This document shows, piece after piece, positions 8,896-16,928 of a DNA stretch of 64,000 nucleotides. The stretch spans positions 1 through 64,000 of the forward strand of contig CAZCGW010000002.1 of the NCBI GenBank assembly GCA_964498255.1, written 5' to 3'. The notes beneath the pieces were generated by a model. The model made no database searches and was not told where the DNA came from. It saw nothing but the letters and a program-made list of their open reading frames with translations. Origin of the DNA: Fluviibacter sp964498255. GTDB lineage: Bacteria; Pseudomonadota; Gammaproteobacteria; Burkholderiales; Rhodocyclaceae. Both the position numbers and the translations under genes were made by a program. Positions within the stretch are counted from its first letter, which is position 1. Each line of letters opens with the position of its first letter.

Positions 8896-9702
8896 ATGAC
8901 CCAAGAGAAAAAAACCACCCCCGGCATGCCCGATGTGCAATCTTCGGCCGATAGCCGACAGATCGCTATCAACAAGGTCGGCATTAAATCCATCCGTCAC
9001 CCGATTGTGGTGGCAGACAAGGCTGTTGGCGTTCAGCACACCATCGCCAATTTCAATATGTACGTTGGCCTGCCCCACAACTTCAAGGGCACGCATATGT
9101 CACGCTTTGTTGACATTCTGAACACACAATCTCGCGAAATCTCAGTAGAGAATTTCCCAGTGATGCTGCAGGACATGGTGAAACGTCTGGAAGCTGAAAC
9201 CGGCCACATCGAGATGAGCTTCCCGTATTTCATCAACAAAGCAGCCCCTGTTTCAGGCGTTGAAAGCTTGATGGACTATGACGTAACACTCATCGGCGAT
9301 ATTGATGGAGACAACATTCGCGTTGCACTGAAAGTGGTGATCCCGGTAACCAGCCTTTGCCCTTGCTCAAAAGAAATCTCGGAACGCGGTGCTCACAATC
9401 AGCGATCTCACGTCACCGTTACGGTCACTTCAAAAGATTACATCTGGATCGAAGAAGTAGTCGCCCTGGTTGAGAAAGAAGCTTCCTGTGAAGTCTATGG
9501 CCTACTCAAGCGTCCCGACGAAAAGTACGTCACCGAACGCGCCTATGACAACCCCAAGTTTGTAGAAGACATGGTGCGTGACGTGGCTGCGCGTCTCAAC
9601 GAAGACAAACGCCTTGATGCCTACTGCGTCGAGTCGGAAAATTTCGAATCCATCCACAACCACTCTGCTTACGCGATGATTGAGTGGCAGCGTCCTGCCT
9701 AA
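8896..9702 (+). CDS. folE2: GTP cyclohydrolase I, type IB (FolE2)
   Basis: A 268-residue tunnelling-fold enzyme that converts GTP to dihydroneopterin triphosphate for folate or queuosine precursors. The signature is VTSLCPCSKEISERGAHNQRS with the catalytic/metal-binding Cys. A long open frame continues 73 codons upstream, but that part overlaps dxs in another frame, and ATG 8896 fits the family N-terminus. FolE2 is often zinc-starvation regulated, but here it trails the dxs operon by 19 bases with no Zur-like site that I can see. Confidence 0.94.
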   Translation: MTQEKKTTPGMPDVQSSADSRQIAINKVGIKSIRHPIVVADKAVGVQHTIANFNMYVGLPHNFKGTHMSRFVDILNTQSREISVENFPVMLQDMVKRLEAETGHIEMSFPYFINKAAPVSGVESLMDYDVTLIGDIDGDNIRVALKVVIPVTSLCPCSKEISERGAHNQRSHVTVTVTSKDYIWIEEVVALVEKEASCEVYGLLKRPDEKYVTERAYDNPKFVEDMVRDVAARLNEDKRLDAYCVESENFESIHNHSAYAMIEWQRPA

Positions 9703-9720
9703 TTCCAACTCGCAACAATA

Positions 9721-9748
9721 AAAAACGCCACCCGAAGGTGGCGTTTTT
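9721..9748. terminator. Bidirectional terminator between folE2 and rplS
   Basis: A 12-bp stem AAAAACGCCACC/GGTGGCGTTTTT with the tetraloop CGAA and T-runs on both strands, lying between two convergent genes. Confidence 0.93.
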
Positions 9749-9767
9749 TATTGGCATTGCAAGCTGA

Positions 9768-10145
9768 TTAAGCTGCAACAACCTTACGCTCAAGTTTTTC
9801 CTTGATGCGTGCAGATTTACCCGAACGCTCACGCAGGTAGTACAGCTTAGCGCGGCGAACGTCACCACGACGCTTCAGTTCAATCGAAGCAACCAGCGGC
9901 GAATATGTCTGGAACGTACGCTCAACGCCTTCACCCGAAGAGATCTTGCGCACGATGAAATTTGAATTGAGACCGCGGTTACGCTTGGCGATTACAACGC
10001 CTTCGTATGCCTGCAGACGCTCACGCGTACCTTCTTTAACCTTTACTTGCACAACCACGGTGTCACCCGGAGCAAATGAAGGAATGGTTTTGCCTTCGCT
10101 AACGCGAGCGATTTCTTCCTGTTCGAGGATTTGAATCAGATTCAT
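9768..10145 (-). CDS. rplS: 50S ribosomal protein L19
   Basis: A 125-residue L19 with the conserved FAPGDTVVVQVKVKEGTRERLQAYEGVVIAKRN (shown in parts) core and the basic C-terminus KLYYLRERSGKSARIKE. It lies at the 30S-50S interface. It is last in rpsP-rimM-trmD-rplS and preceded by an AAGGAGATTAACGAC-type ribosome-binding site. Confidence 0.97.
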   Translation of the reverse strand: MNLIQILEQEEIARVSEGKTIPSFAPGDTVVVQVKVKEGTRERLQAYEGVVIAKRNRGLNSNFIVRKISSGEGVERTFQTYSPLVASIELKRRGDVRRAKLYYLRERSGKSARIKEKLERKVVAA

Positions 10146-10178
10146 GTCGTTAATCTCCTTATTGTTACGACCGCAGAG

Positions 10179-10937
10179 CTACTTGCCCGATTGCTCGAGT
10201 TTTTTAAGTAGTTGCGTTTCTTCCTTGCTGAAAGCTCGACCTTTCAGCAAGTCTGGCCGTCTTTCCTTTGTCCGTTTAAGGGACTCAGTCAAACGCCAAA
10301 CGCGTATTTTCTCATGATTTCCAGATAAAAGCACGTCTGGCACTACGGAATCCTGGTAATTCTCCGGGCGCGTATAGTGCGGGCAGTCAAGTAAGCCTGC
10401 CGCAAAAGAGTCTTCTTCGGCGGACTGTGCATCATTCAATACACCCGGTTGATAGCGCAAAACCGCATCCATCAGCATCATGGCCGGCAATTCGCCACCA
10501 GACACCACAAAATCTCCGATCGACACCTCGAGATCGACTTTTCGCTCAATCACCCGCTCATCAATGCCTTCATAGCGGCCACAAATCAACACAAGGCCTT
10601 TGCATTGCGCTAACTCGCGAACCAAAGCATCCGTGAGCGGTACACCCTGAGGTGAAAGATAAATCACTTTAGGCGTAGCACTCTCGTCACGCACAGCATC
10701 AATCGCAGCATCAATCGATTTTTCCAGCGGTTCAGGCATCATCACCATGCCCGGGCCACCGCCAAAGGGGCGGTCATCAATCGTTTTATAACGATCAGTC
10801 GCAAAATCCCGTGGATTATGTGCCGTAAATTCGCTAATACCTGTTTCAAATGCACGACGAGAAATGCCAAAGCGGGTTATCGCTTCGAACATCTCGGGAA
10901 ACAGTGTTACAGCGGCGAATCGCAATCGGTGAGCCAT
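10179..10937 (-). CDS. trmD: tRNA (guanine37-N1)-methyltransferase
   Basis: A 252-residue SPOUT methyltransferase that methylates G37 next to the anticodon to prevent +1 frameshifting. The knot region shows LVLICGRYEGIDERV and the following SIGDFVVSGGELPAM, which bind SAM. The length is normal. It lies between rimM and rplS in the same operon. Confidence 0.97.
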   Translation of the reverse strand: MAHRLRFAAVTLFPEMFEAITRFGISRRAFETGISEFTAHNPRDFATDRYKTIDDRPFGGGPGMVMMPEPLEKSIDAAIDAVRDESATPKVIYLSPQGVPLTDALVRELAQCKGLVLICGRYEGIDERVIERKVDLEVSIGDFVVSGGELPAMMLMDAVLRYQPGVLNDAQSAEEDSFAAGLLDCPHYTRPENYQDSVVPDVLLSGNHEKIRVWRLTESLKRTKERRPDLLKGRAFSKEETQLLKKLEQSGK

Positions 10938-10954
10938 GGTTTTCGAACCCGAAA

Positions 10955-11524
10955 CTACCAGTCTGCTGACCAGTTCACCAGAATCTGCCCAGAGGTTTTA
11001 TCAACACTTCGGACAATATCGCCCACGAAAGGAATCAATCGTTCCCGCGGCTTCTCCGCCGAACTATCCTTAACGATCAATACTGCATTCGCACCCGTTT
11101 CGATCATGCGATCAACCTGACCCAGCACATCACCCTGGGCGTTAAGCACGGTCAGTCCAATCAGATCTGCCCAGTAGTATTCATCACTTGCGGTTTCCGG
11201 CAGGCTTTCACGTGGCGCACCAATCCAGTAGCCACGTAATGCTTCAGAAGCATTACGATCAACGACTTCTGTCAGTTTGACCACCAGCCCATCACCGTGC
11301 ACCCGCAAAGATTCCGGAGCCACAGGCCGCCAAAGCGCCAGCCCATCAGGATCAGGTTCACTGGGAGTAATCCACCAGGTTGACACACGCTGCCAACCTT
11401 CGGGATCATCGGCAAAGGGGTGCAGATGAAACCACCCCTTGATACCGTAAGCCGCACCTACGCGGCCTAGAATGACGCAACGCTGCTGCGTTACGCCATC
11501 TTGCGCAACAGACTTAGGCTGCAA
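10955..11524 (-). CDS. rimM: Ribosome maturation factor RimM
   Basis: A 189-residue factor for 30S head assembly. The N-terminal beta-barrel carries VILGRVGAAYGIKGW and the C-terminal PRC-barrel carries EYYWADLIGLTVLN and IPFVGDIVRSVD. The start overlaps the rpsP end by 11 bases. RimM binds S19, and its linkage to rpsP and trmD is nearly universal in proteobacteria. Confidence 0.95.
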   Translation of the reverse strand: MQPKSVAQDGVTQQRCVILGRVGAAYGIKGWFHLHPFADDPEGWQRVSTWWITPSEPDPDGLALWRPVAPESLRVHGDGLVVKLTEVVDRNASEALRGYWIGAPRESLPETASDEYYWADLIGLTVLNAQGDVLGQVDRMIETGANAVLIVKDSSAEKPRERLIPFVGDIVRSVDKTSGQILVNWSADW

Positions 11525-11768
11525 TCTTGGCAGCGTAGCCCTTGGCTAGCAGGGCAACACGAGGCGACACTTGGGCACCAACGCTCTTCCAGTAAGCCAG
11601 GCGATCCATGTCGATGCGAATCGGCTCTTCTGCACCCGAAGCAACCGGGTTGTAGAAGCCGATACGCTCGACGAAACGGCCATCACGGCGCGTACGCGAG
11701 TCTGCGACGACGAGAGTATAGAAAGGACGCTTTTTGGCGCCACCACGGGATAGACGAATAACGACCAT
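11514..11768 (-). CDS. rpsP: 30S ribosomal protein S16
   Basis: An 84-residue S16 starting MVVIRLSRGGAKKRPFY and containing GRFVERIGFYNPVA, the family hallmarks. It is first in the rpsP-rimM-trmD-rplS operon, so the operon promoter should be in the 74 bases between it and pyrF. Confidence 0.97.
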   Translation of the reverse strand: MVVIRLSRGGAKKRPFYTLVVADSRTRRDGRFVERIGFYNPVASGAEEPIRIDMDRLAYWKSVGAQVSPRVALLAKGYAAKIAA

Positions 11769-11842
11769 ACGGATGATTTCCGGACAGAGAAAAACCGCAG
11801 ATTGTACAGCACGATTAGCGGAAAAGCCACCCCTAGCGTGCT

Positions 11843-12583
11843 TTACTCCGGAAACACCGTAGCAATACTTGCTTGAACCGCTTCTGCAGCGGCCTTCGGG
11901 TCAGCGGCACCACGTATTGGACGGCCCATGACAATGTAGTCGGCACCATTGCGGAAGGCCTGGGCCACATCTACCGTACGCTTTTGATCATCTGACACCC
12001 GGTTCTCGACGGGGCGAATACCCGGTGTGACCACCATGATGCGCGGTCCTAACTCCTTGCGAATGAGCGGCGCCTCTAGACCCGAAGAGATAATCCCGTC
12101 ACATCCGGCTTCCAGAGAGCGGCGAGCTCGCGAAAGCACCAGTTGCTCGATGTCACACTGAAAACCCAGGTCATCAAGATCGCCTTTATCCAGGCTCGTA
12201 AGCGCCGTAACTGCCAGCACCTTCAGATCGCCCTTTTCTTTGCCCGCAGCTTCCATAATTGCCTGGTTGCCATGAATCGTCGCAAAAGCAACCTTGCGTT
12301 TAGCCAAGGCACGAATAGCTGAACGAACAGTTTCGGGCACATCAAAAAACTTCAGATCCACAAAGACTTTTTTACCGCGCTCGCCAAGCCAGTCAATCAG
12401 CTCGAAATAGCCGCCGGCCATGAAAAGTTCCATGCCCACCTTATAAAACTGAACACTATCGCCCAATTGCTCGACCAGCGCTTTGGCCTCGGCCGCATCA
12501 GCCACATCCAGTGCAACAATCAAGCGCTCATTGCGAGGCACATTGATCTGGGAACGAAGGTCGGTCGAATTCAAAGCGGTCAT
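11843..12583 (-). CDS. pyrF: Orotidine 5'-phosphate decarboxylase
   Basis: A 246-residue TIM-barrel enzyme completing UMP synthesis. It has the LIVALDVAD strand, the catalytic FVDLKFFDVPETV (the DxKxxD-type motif) and the C-terminal phosphate-binding VMGRPIRGAADP. This is the shorter, E. coli-like PyrF form rather than the long group III form seen in some Burkholderiales. Nothing in the sequence indicates special regulation. Confidence 0.95.
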   Translation of the reverse strand: MTALNSTDLRSQINVPRNERLIVALDVADAAEAKALVEQLGDSVQFYKVGMELFMAGGYFELIDWLGERGKKVFVDLKFFDVPETVRSAIRALAKRKVAFATIHGNQAIMEAAGKEKGDLKVLAVTALTSLDKGDLDDLGFQCDIEQLVLSRARRSLEAGCDGIISSGLEAPLIRKELGPRIMVVTPGIRPVENRVSDDQKRTVDVAQAFRNGADYIVMGRPIRGAADPKAAAEAVQASIATVFPE

Positions 12584-12664
12584 CAGTCACTCCTGAGCAA
12601 TCGGATTACAACGCTGCGCATTATGACAGAGCGCGCGTTGGTTCGACAGATGCCCAGCAATCGT

Positions 12665-13549
12665 TCAGCTTAAATAGCGCACGGCTTTCAATTGCCGCCC
12701 GGGCGATTCCGAAAGCTCCGCGGTAACTACACAGCCCAGCAGCACCATCAACCAACACAGATAAAGCCAGAGCAGAAAAACTGGCAAGATGGAAAAAGCG
12801 CCATAAACTGCGGTGAATGACGAGAATTTTTGCAAATACTGGCCAAAACCCCATTGCAACAACGAGATGCCTATTGCTGAGAAAAAACCACCAATCAGCG
12901 CATACCGGATACGCACATGGCAATTGGGCAGCACAAAATTCAACCAAGCGAGAAATGCGGTCAAGGTCATGGTCGCCACTGCGCCGGAGGCCAAACGCCT
13001 GACCCACTGTGGCTCACCAAAAAAACCCATAGACAGAGACAAGGCCCACATTAAACCGGCAAAACCCATCCCCAGAACGACAGGAACAATACACAAGAGC
13101 ATCAGATAATGGGCCAACCGATGAAAAAACCGCCGGTCCGGGGTAAGTCGCCAGACACGATTAAAGGCCTGCTCAATGGCCCAGAACATTGCCCAGACAA
13201 CCACCAGCAAAAACCCCATACCAACCACGGTATAGCGTGTTGCGTTGGCTGAAAAAGTGAGCGTGTAACTGGCAATCAACTTGCCCGCCTTTTCAGGCAG
13301 TAGATAGGACACGAGAAGCTGGTCAAATGCGGTATGAACTTCGGCAAAACCCGGAACATAGGTTGCAATAACAATCACCAGCGCCACCAGCGGCACCAGT
13401 GATAGCAGCGTTGTATACGCCAACCAGGCTGCCACCACATCTAATTCATCCGCACGAATTCGCGACAACAATGCGATGACCGGTTGAAACTTCAACCGGA
13501 ATAGCCTTATTAGTGGCGCTATGGACGATGGCGAAATCGGAGAGTACAT
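12665..13549 (-). CDS. YihY/BrkB-family inner-membrane protein
   Basis: A 294-residue protein with about six hydrophobic helices and the family landmarks DELDVVAAWLAYTTLLSLVPLVALV, WAIEQAFNRVWR and GGFFSAIGISLLQWGFGQY. Relatives were once called ribonuclease BN, but that activity belongs to another gene, so no enzymatic role should be inferred. It is divergent from the WrbA-like gene. Confidence 0.85.
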   Translation of the reverse strand: MYSPISPSSIAPLIRLFRLKFQPVIALLSRIRADELDVVAAWLAYTTLLSLVPLVALVIVIATYVPGFAEVHTAFDQLLVSYLLPEKAGKLIASYTLTFSANATRYTVVGMGFLLVVVWAMFWAIEQAFNRVWRLTPDRRFFHRLAHYLMLLCIVPVVLGMGFAGLMWALSLSMGFFGEPQWVRRLASGAVATMTLTAFLAWLNFVLPNCHVRIRYALIGGFFSAIGISLLQWGFGQYLQKFSSFTAVYGAFSILPVFLLWLYLCWLMVLLGCVVTAELSESPGRQLKAVRYLS

Positions 13550-13609
13550 CTAAGATCAAGCCGCTGAGGGACCGCAGGCATGTAGTGAAAGTCGCAGGTA
13601 TGATACGGC

Positions 13610-14203
13610 ATGCGTAAAATTCTTGTTTTGTACTATAGCCAAAAAGGTTCTGTTGAAGCCCTGGCGCGCGCCATAGCCCATGGGATTGATAGCGTATCGG
13701 GTGCCGAAGCCGTTCTCCGAACGGTGCCTCGCGTCAGCGCAGTTTGCGAAGCCAGCGAAGCAGCCATTCCGGAATCTGGCGCCCCCTATGTGACGCTGCA
13801 GGATCTGACCGAATGCTCAGGCCTTGCACTGGGCAGCCCAGTTCGTTTCGGCAACATGGCGGCGCCCATGAAATATTTCTGGGATGGCACAGTAACAAGT
13901 TGGCTTTCTGGCGAGTTGATCGGCAAGCCAGCCGCTGTTTTTACCTCCTCTGGCAGCATGCACGGCGGCAACGAAAGCACCCTGTTGAGCATGATGCTGC
14001 CTCTTTTTCACCATGGCATGCTGCTGCTCGGCTTACCCTACAGCGAAGTGGCCCTATCCGAAACACAAAGCGGCGGCACGCCATATGGTGCCAGCCATAT
14101 CGCCGGCACTAATGGCAACCCAACCCCAACGGCAGACGAAATTGCCCTCGGCAAAGCTCTCGGTAAGCGCTTGGCTGAAACAGCCTGCCAACTTGTGAAA
14201 TAG
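13610..14203 (+). CDS. wrbA: WrbA-like NAD(P)H:quinone oxidoreductase
   Basis: A 197-residue flavodoxin-fold protein. FMN-binding elements are the opening KILVLYYSQKGSVEALA loop, SPVRFGNMAAPMKYFWDGT and FTSSGSMHGGNESTLLSM. WrbA enzymes reduce quinones by two electrons using NAD(P)H and limit oxidative stress. The next gene starts 14 bases downstream, so the two probably share a transcript. Confidence 0.88.
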   Translation: MRKILVLYYSQKGSVEALARAIAHGIDSVSGAEAVLRTVPRVSAVCEASEAAIPESGAPYVTLQDLTECSGLALGSPVRFGNMAAPMKYFWDGTVTSWLSGELIGKPAAVFTSSGSMHGGNESTLLSMMLPLFHHGMLLLGLPYSEVALSETQSGGTPYGASHIAGTNGNPTPTADEIALGKALGKRLAETACQLVK

Positions 14204-14217
14204 CAAAATCAATAGTT

Positions 14218-14622
14218 ATGAATGCTGTGAGCGCACACCAAACTAAACTTACCCGCTTGCGCTGGGCCGCTGTCCTATCGTTACTGGCGCTCATTGTGCT
14301 GTCACTACTCTGGGAGCGCTGGTTGGCACCGATACGCCCGGGCGGCTCCTGGCTTATGTTGAAAGCGGTACCGTTACTACTGCCATTACGTGGATTACTT
14401 AACGGGAAACGTTACACTTATCAATGGTCTTCCTTATTGATTCTGGCCTACATCACGGAGGGCCTGGTGCGCGCCACTAGCGACACCGGCACCAGCCAAT
14501 GGCTTGCCATCATCGAAACGACGCTATCGATTCTCTACTTCATCAGCGTTCTCATGTTCTGCTACGACACGCGGCCATCATTAACCAACCCAGCGCTTAA
14601 GCGATCACGCAAAAAACGCTAG
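14218..14622 (+). CDS. DUF2069-type small membrane protein
   Basis: A 134-residue protein with about four hydrophobic helices and the pattern LPLRGLLNGKRYTYQWSSLL followed by YITEG, which I recognise from DUF2069 proteins commonly found next to wrbA in betaproteobacteria. Function is unknown. The C-terminus is very basic (RSRKKR). Confidence 0.75.
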   Translation: MNAVSAHQTKLTRLRWAAVLSLLALIVLSLLWERWLAPIRPGGSWLMLKAVPLLLPLRGLLNGKRYTYQWSSLLILAYITEGLVRATSDTGTSQWLAIIETTLSILYFISVLMFCYDTRPSLTNPALKRSRKKR

Positions 14623-14629
14623 CTGATAG

Positions 14630-14648
14630 CCGGGTCACGCAGACCCGG
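14630..14648. terminator. Possible hairpin between convergent genes
   Basis: A 7-bp stem CCGGGTC/GACCCGG with the loop ACGCA, between the DUF2069 gene and tldD. There is no T-run on either side, so intrinsic termination is doubtful. Confidence 0.35.
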
Positions 14649-16116
14649 TGCCGCCAACCGTCAAGCCATCAATCCGGAGTGTTGGTTGCCCCACACCCAC
14701 AGGGACGCTCTGGCCTTCTTTGCCACAGGTGCCCACCCCTGAATCCAGCGCCAGATCATTGCCGATCATGCTAACTCGCGTCAGGGCATCCGGACCGTTA
14801 CCGATCAAGGTAGCACCTTTGATCGGATACTGAATCTTACCGTTCTCTACCCAATAGGCTTCTGACATCGAGAACACAAATTTTCCATTGGTGATATCTA
14901 CCTGACCACCACCGAAGTTCACCGCATAAATACCGCGATCAATCGATGCCAGAATCTCGGCGGGATCGGACTGGCCTGCCATCATGTAGGTGTTCGTCAT
15001 ACGGGGCAGTGGCAAATGTGCATAGGATTCACGGCGGCCATTACCCGTTGGCGCCACACCCATGAGGCGGGCGTTATGCGTATCCTGAATATAGCCTTTG
15101 AGAATGCCGTCCTCGATTAACACGGTCTGCTGTGCCGGCGTACCTTCATCATCGACATTGAGCGATCCGCGACGACCGGAAAGCGTGCCATCATCAACGA
15201 CGGTCACGCCAGGTGCGGCAACGCGCTCGCCAACACGGTTGGCAAAAGCAGAACTGCCCTTACGATTAAAGTCCCCTTCCAACCCGTGGCCGATGGCTTC
15301 GTGTAGCAATATACCTGGCCAACCGGGGCCCAATACGACACTCATCTGACCCGCTGGTGCTGGGCGGGCATCAAGATTAACCACGGCCTGGTGCACAGCT
15401 TCACGCGCGTATTTGGCAAGAACATCATCGGTAAAATACGCATAATCCGTTCGGCCACCGCCGCCCGCATAACCTTGTTCGCGTCGCCCATCCTGCTCAA
15501 CAATTACCGTAATGCCAACCCGCACTAGCGGCCTAATATCAGCAATTCGTTGGCCATCGGCGCGCTGCACCATCACCACATCATATTCACCCGCCAGAGA
15601 AGCCATGACTTGTTTCACACGCGGGTCAATTGCCCGTGCCAATTGCTCCAGCTTTTCCAACATCGCCACTTTGGCAGGCGCTTCCAATGAAGTAATAGGG
15701 TCTAATGGCAAATAGCGATCAGCACTGGCCAACAAACCTGCGCCGTGCCCAGTTGTTGCTACTGATTGTGCGGCACCGCTTGCACCAATCTCGCGAACAG
15801 CCGCACTCGCAGAGTTCAAAGATGGTAATGACACATCATCGGAATAGGCAAATGCGGTTTTCTCACCACTGATTGCCCGAACACCTACACCCTGATCGAT
15901 ACTGAAACTACCTGCTTTAACGATCCCCTCTTCCAAACTCCAGCCTTCTGATCGAGTCGTTTGAAAGTAGATGTCAGCATCATCCACCTGTGACTGCATG
16001 ATGTTGCCAAGAACGGACTCGACTTGTGTTGCCGTCAAATCCTGTGATTCCAACAACAGGTTCTGGGCTACATCGAGTGCAACCGACGGGGTGTTTATAG
16101 TTGATTTCAGGGTCAT
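14635..16116 (-). CDS. tldD: Metalloprotease TldD
   Basis: A 493-residue TldD-family zinc protease, the partner of TldE/PmbA in cleaving unfolded peptides and processing some modified peptides. The zinc motif HEAIGHGLEGD lies near residue 270, and the FAYSDDVS and GGGRTDYAYF regions are typical. It is third in yhdP-nit-tldD, with two bases between it and the nitrilase gene. No tldE is in the window. Confidence 0.93.
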   Translation of the reverse strand: MTLKSTINTPSVALDVAQNLLLESQDLTATQVESVLGNIMQSQVDDADIYFQTTRSEGWSLEEGIVKAGSFSIDQGVGVRAISGEKTAFAYSDDVSLPSLNSASAAVREIGASGAAQSVATTGHGAGLLASADRYLPLDPITSLEAPAKVAMLEKLEQLARAIDPRVKQVMASLAGEYDVVMVQRADGQRIADIRPLVRVGITVIVEQDGRREQGYAGGGGRTDYAYFTDDVLAKYAREAVHQAVVNLDARPAPAGQMSVVLGPGWPGILLHEAIGHGLEGDFNRKGSSAFANRVGERVAAPGVTVVDDGTLSGRRGSLNVDDEGTPAQQTVLIEDGILKGYIQDTHNARLMGVAPTGNGRRESYAHLPLPRMTNTYMMAGQSDPAEILASIDRGIYAVNFGGGQVDITNGKFVFSMSEAYWVENGKIQYPIKGATLIGNGPDALTRVSMIGNDLALDSGVGTCGKEGQSVPVGVGQPTLRIDGLTVGGTGSA

Positions 16117-16118
16117 GC

Positions 16119-16925
16119 TCAGATTCTACGATGTTTAAGGGCTGGTAAGCGATGGCGAACCGTTTCAAGGCGCTGGCGATTAAAATCGGCGCAAACCCAG
16201 CCCTCACCTGTCGGTAGCACGCTAAGCAACTCTCCCCATGGGTCGATGATCATGCTGTGCCCCCAGGTTTTACGCCCGGTCTCATGACGACCGCCTTGTG
16301 CACTGGCAATAACGTAACACTGGTTTTCTATGGCGCGCGCGCGCAGCAGCACCTCCCAATGCGCCTCCCCCGTTGTTGCAGTAAATGCGGCCGGCAATAC
16401 CAGAATATCTACTGGGCCTAAGGCGCGGAAATACTCGGGAAAACGCAGGTCATAACAAATCGATAATCCGACACGCGCAAAAGGCGTATCAAATGCAACG
16501 GGTTGATCACCGGCTTCTATGCTTAAGGATTCGTCATAGGATTCAGCGCCCGCCTTGAATCCGAACAGATGCATCTTGTCATAACGACTCACCTGCACCC
16601 CTGCGGGATCGAACACGAGGGTGCTATTTAAGGCACGGGTAGCGTCCGTGCCAGCCATTGGGATCGAGCCGCCAATCAGATAAATCCCCAGTTCTTTTGC
16701 CAAGCCCGACAAAAAATTCTGTAGCGGACCACCCTGCGGGGTTTCGCGAATCGCAAGCCTGGCCTCATCGGTTGCACCGATCATCGGAAAAAATTCCGGT
16801 AAAACGACCAACTGCGCCCCATCGTTAACGGCGCCACGAACAAGGCGGTTCAACGCGAGCAGGTTATCTTCAACCCGCGGGGTTGAAACCATCTGCACGC
16901 TAGCCATACGAATCAGTTCAGACAT
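16119..16925 (-). CDS. Carbon-nitrogen hydrolase (nitrilase superfamily, Nit1-like)
   Basis: A 268-residue hydrolase with the catalytic triad visible as the Glu in LPEFFP, Lys in YDKMHLFGF and Cys in SICYDLRFPEYFR. The closest named type is Nit/YbeM deaminated-glutathione amidase, a metabolite-repair enzyme; this assignment is inferred from motif style and gene order. Its place between yhdP and tldD is common in betaproteobacteria. Confidence 0.85.
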   Translation of the reverse strand: MSELIRMASVQMVSTPRVEDNLLALNRLVRGAVNDGAQLVVLPEFFPMIGATDEARLAIRETPQGGPLQNFLSGLAKELGIYLIGGSIPMAGTDATRALNSTLVFDPAGVQVSRYDKMHLFGFKAGAESYDESLSIEAGDQPVAFDTPFARVGLSICYDLRFPEYFRALGPVDILVLPAAFTATTGEAHWEVLLRARAIENQCYVIASAQGGRHETGRKTWGHSMIIDPWGELLSVLPTGEGWVCADFNRQRLETVRHRLPALKHRRI

Positions 16926-16928
16926 AAC

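Noticed and set aside
16328..16345. Alternating GCGC run
   Set aside because: It lies within the nitrilase gene coding for an Arg/Ala stretch; no sign of regulatory or Z-DNA function.
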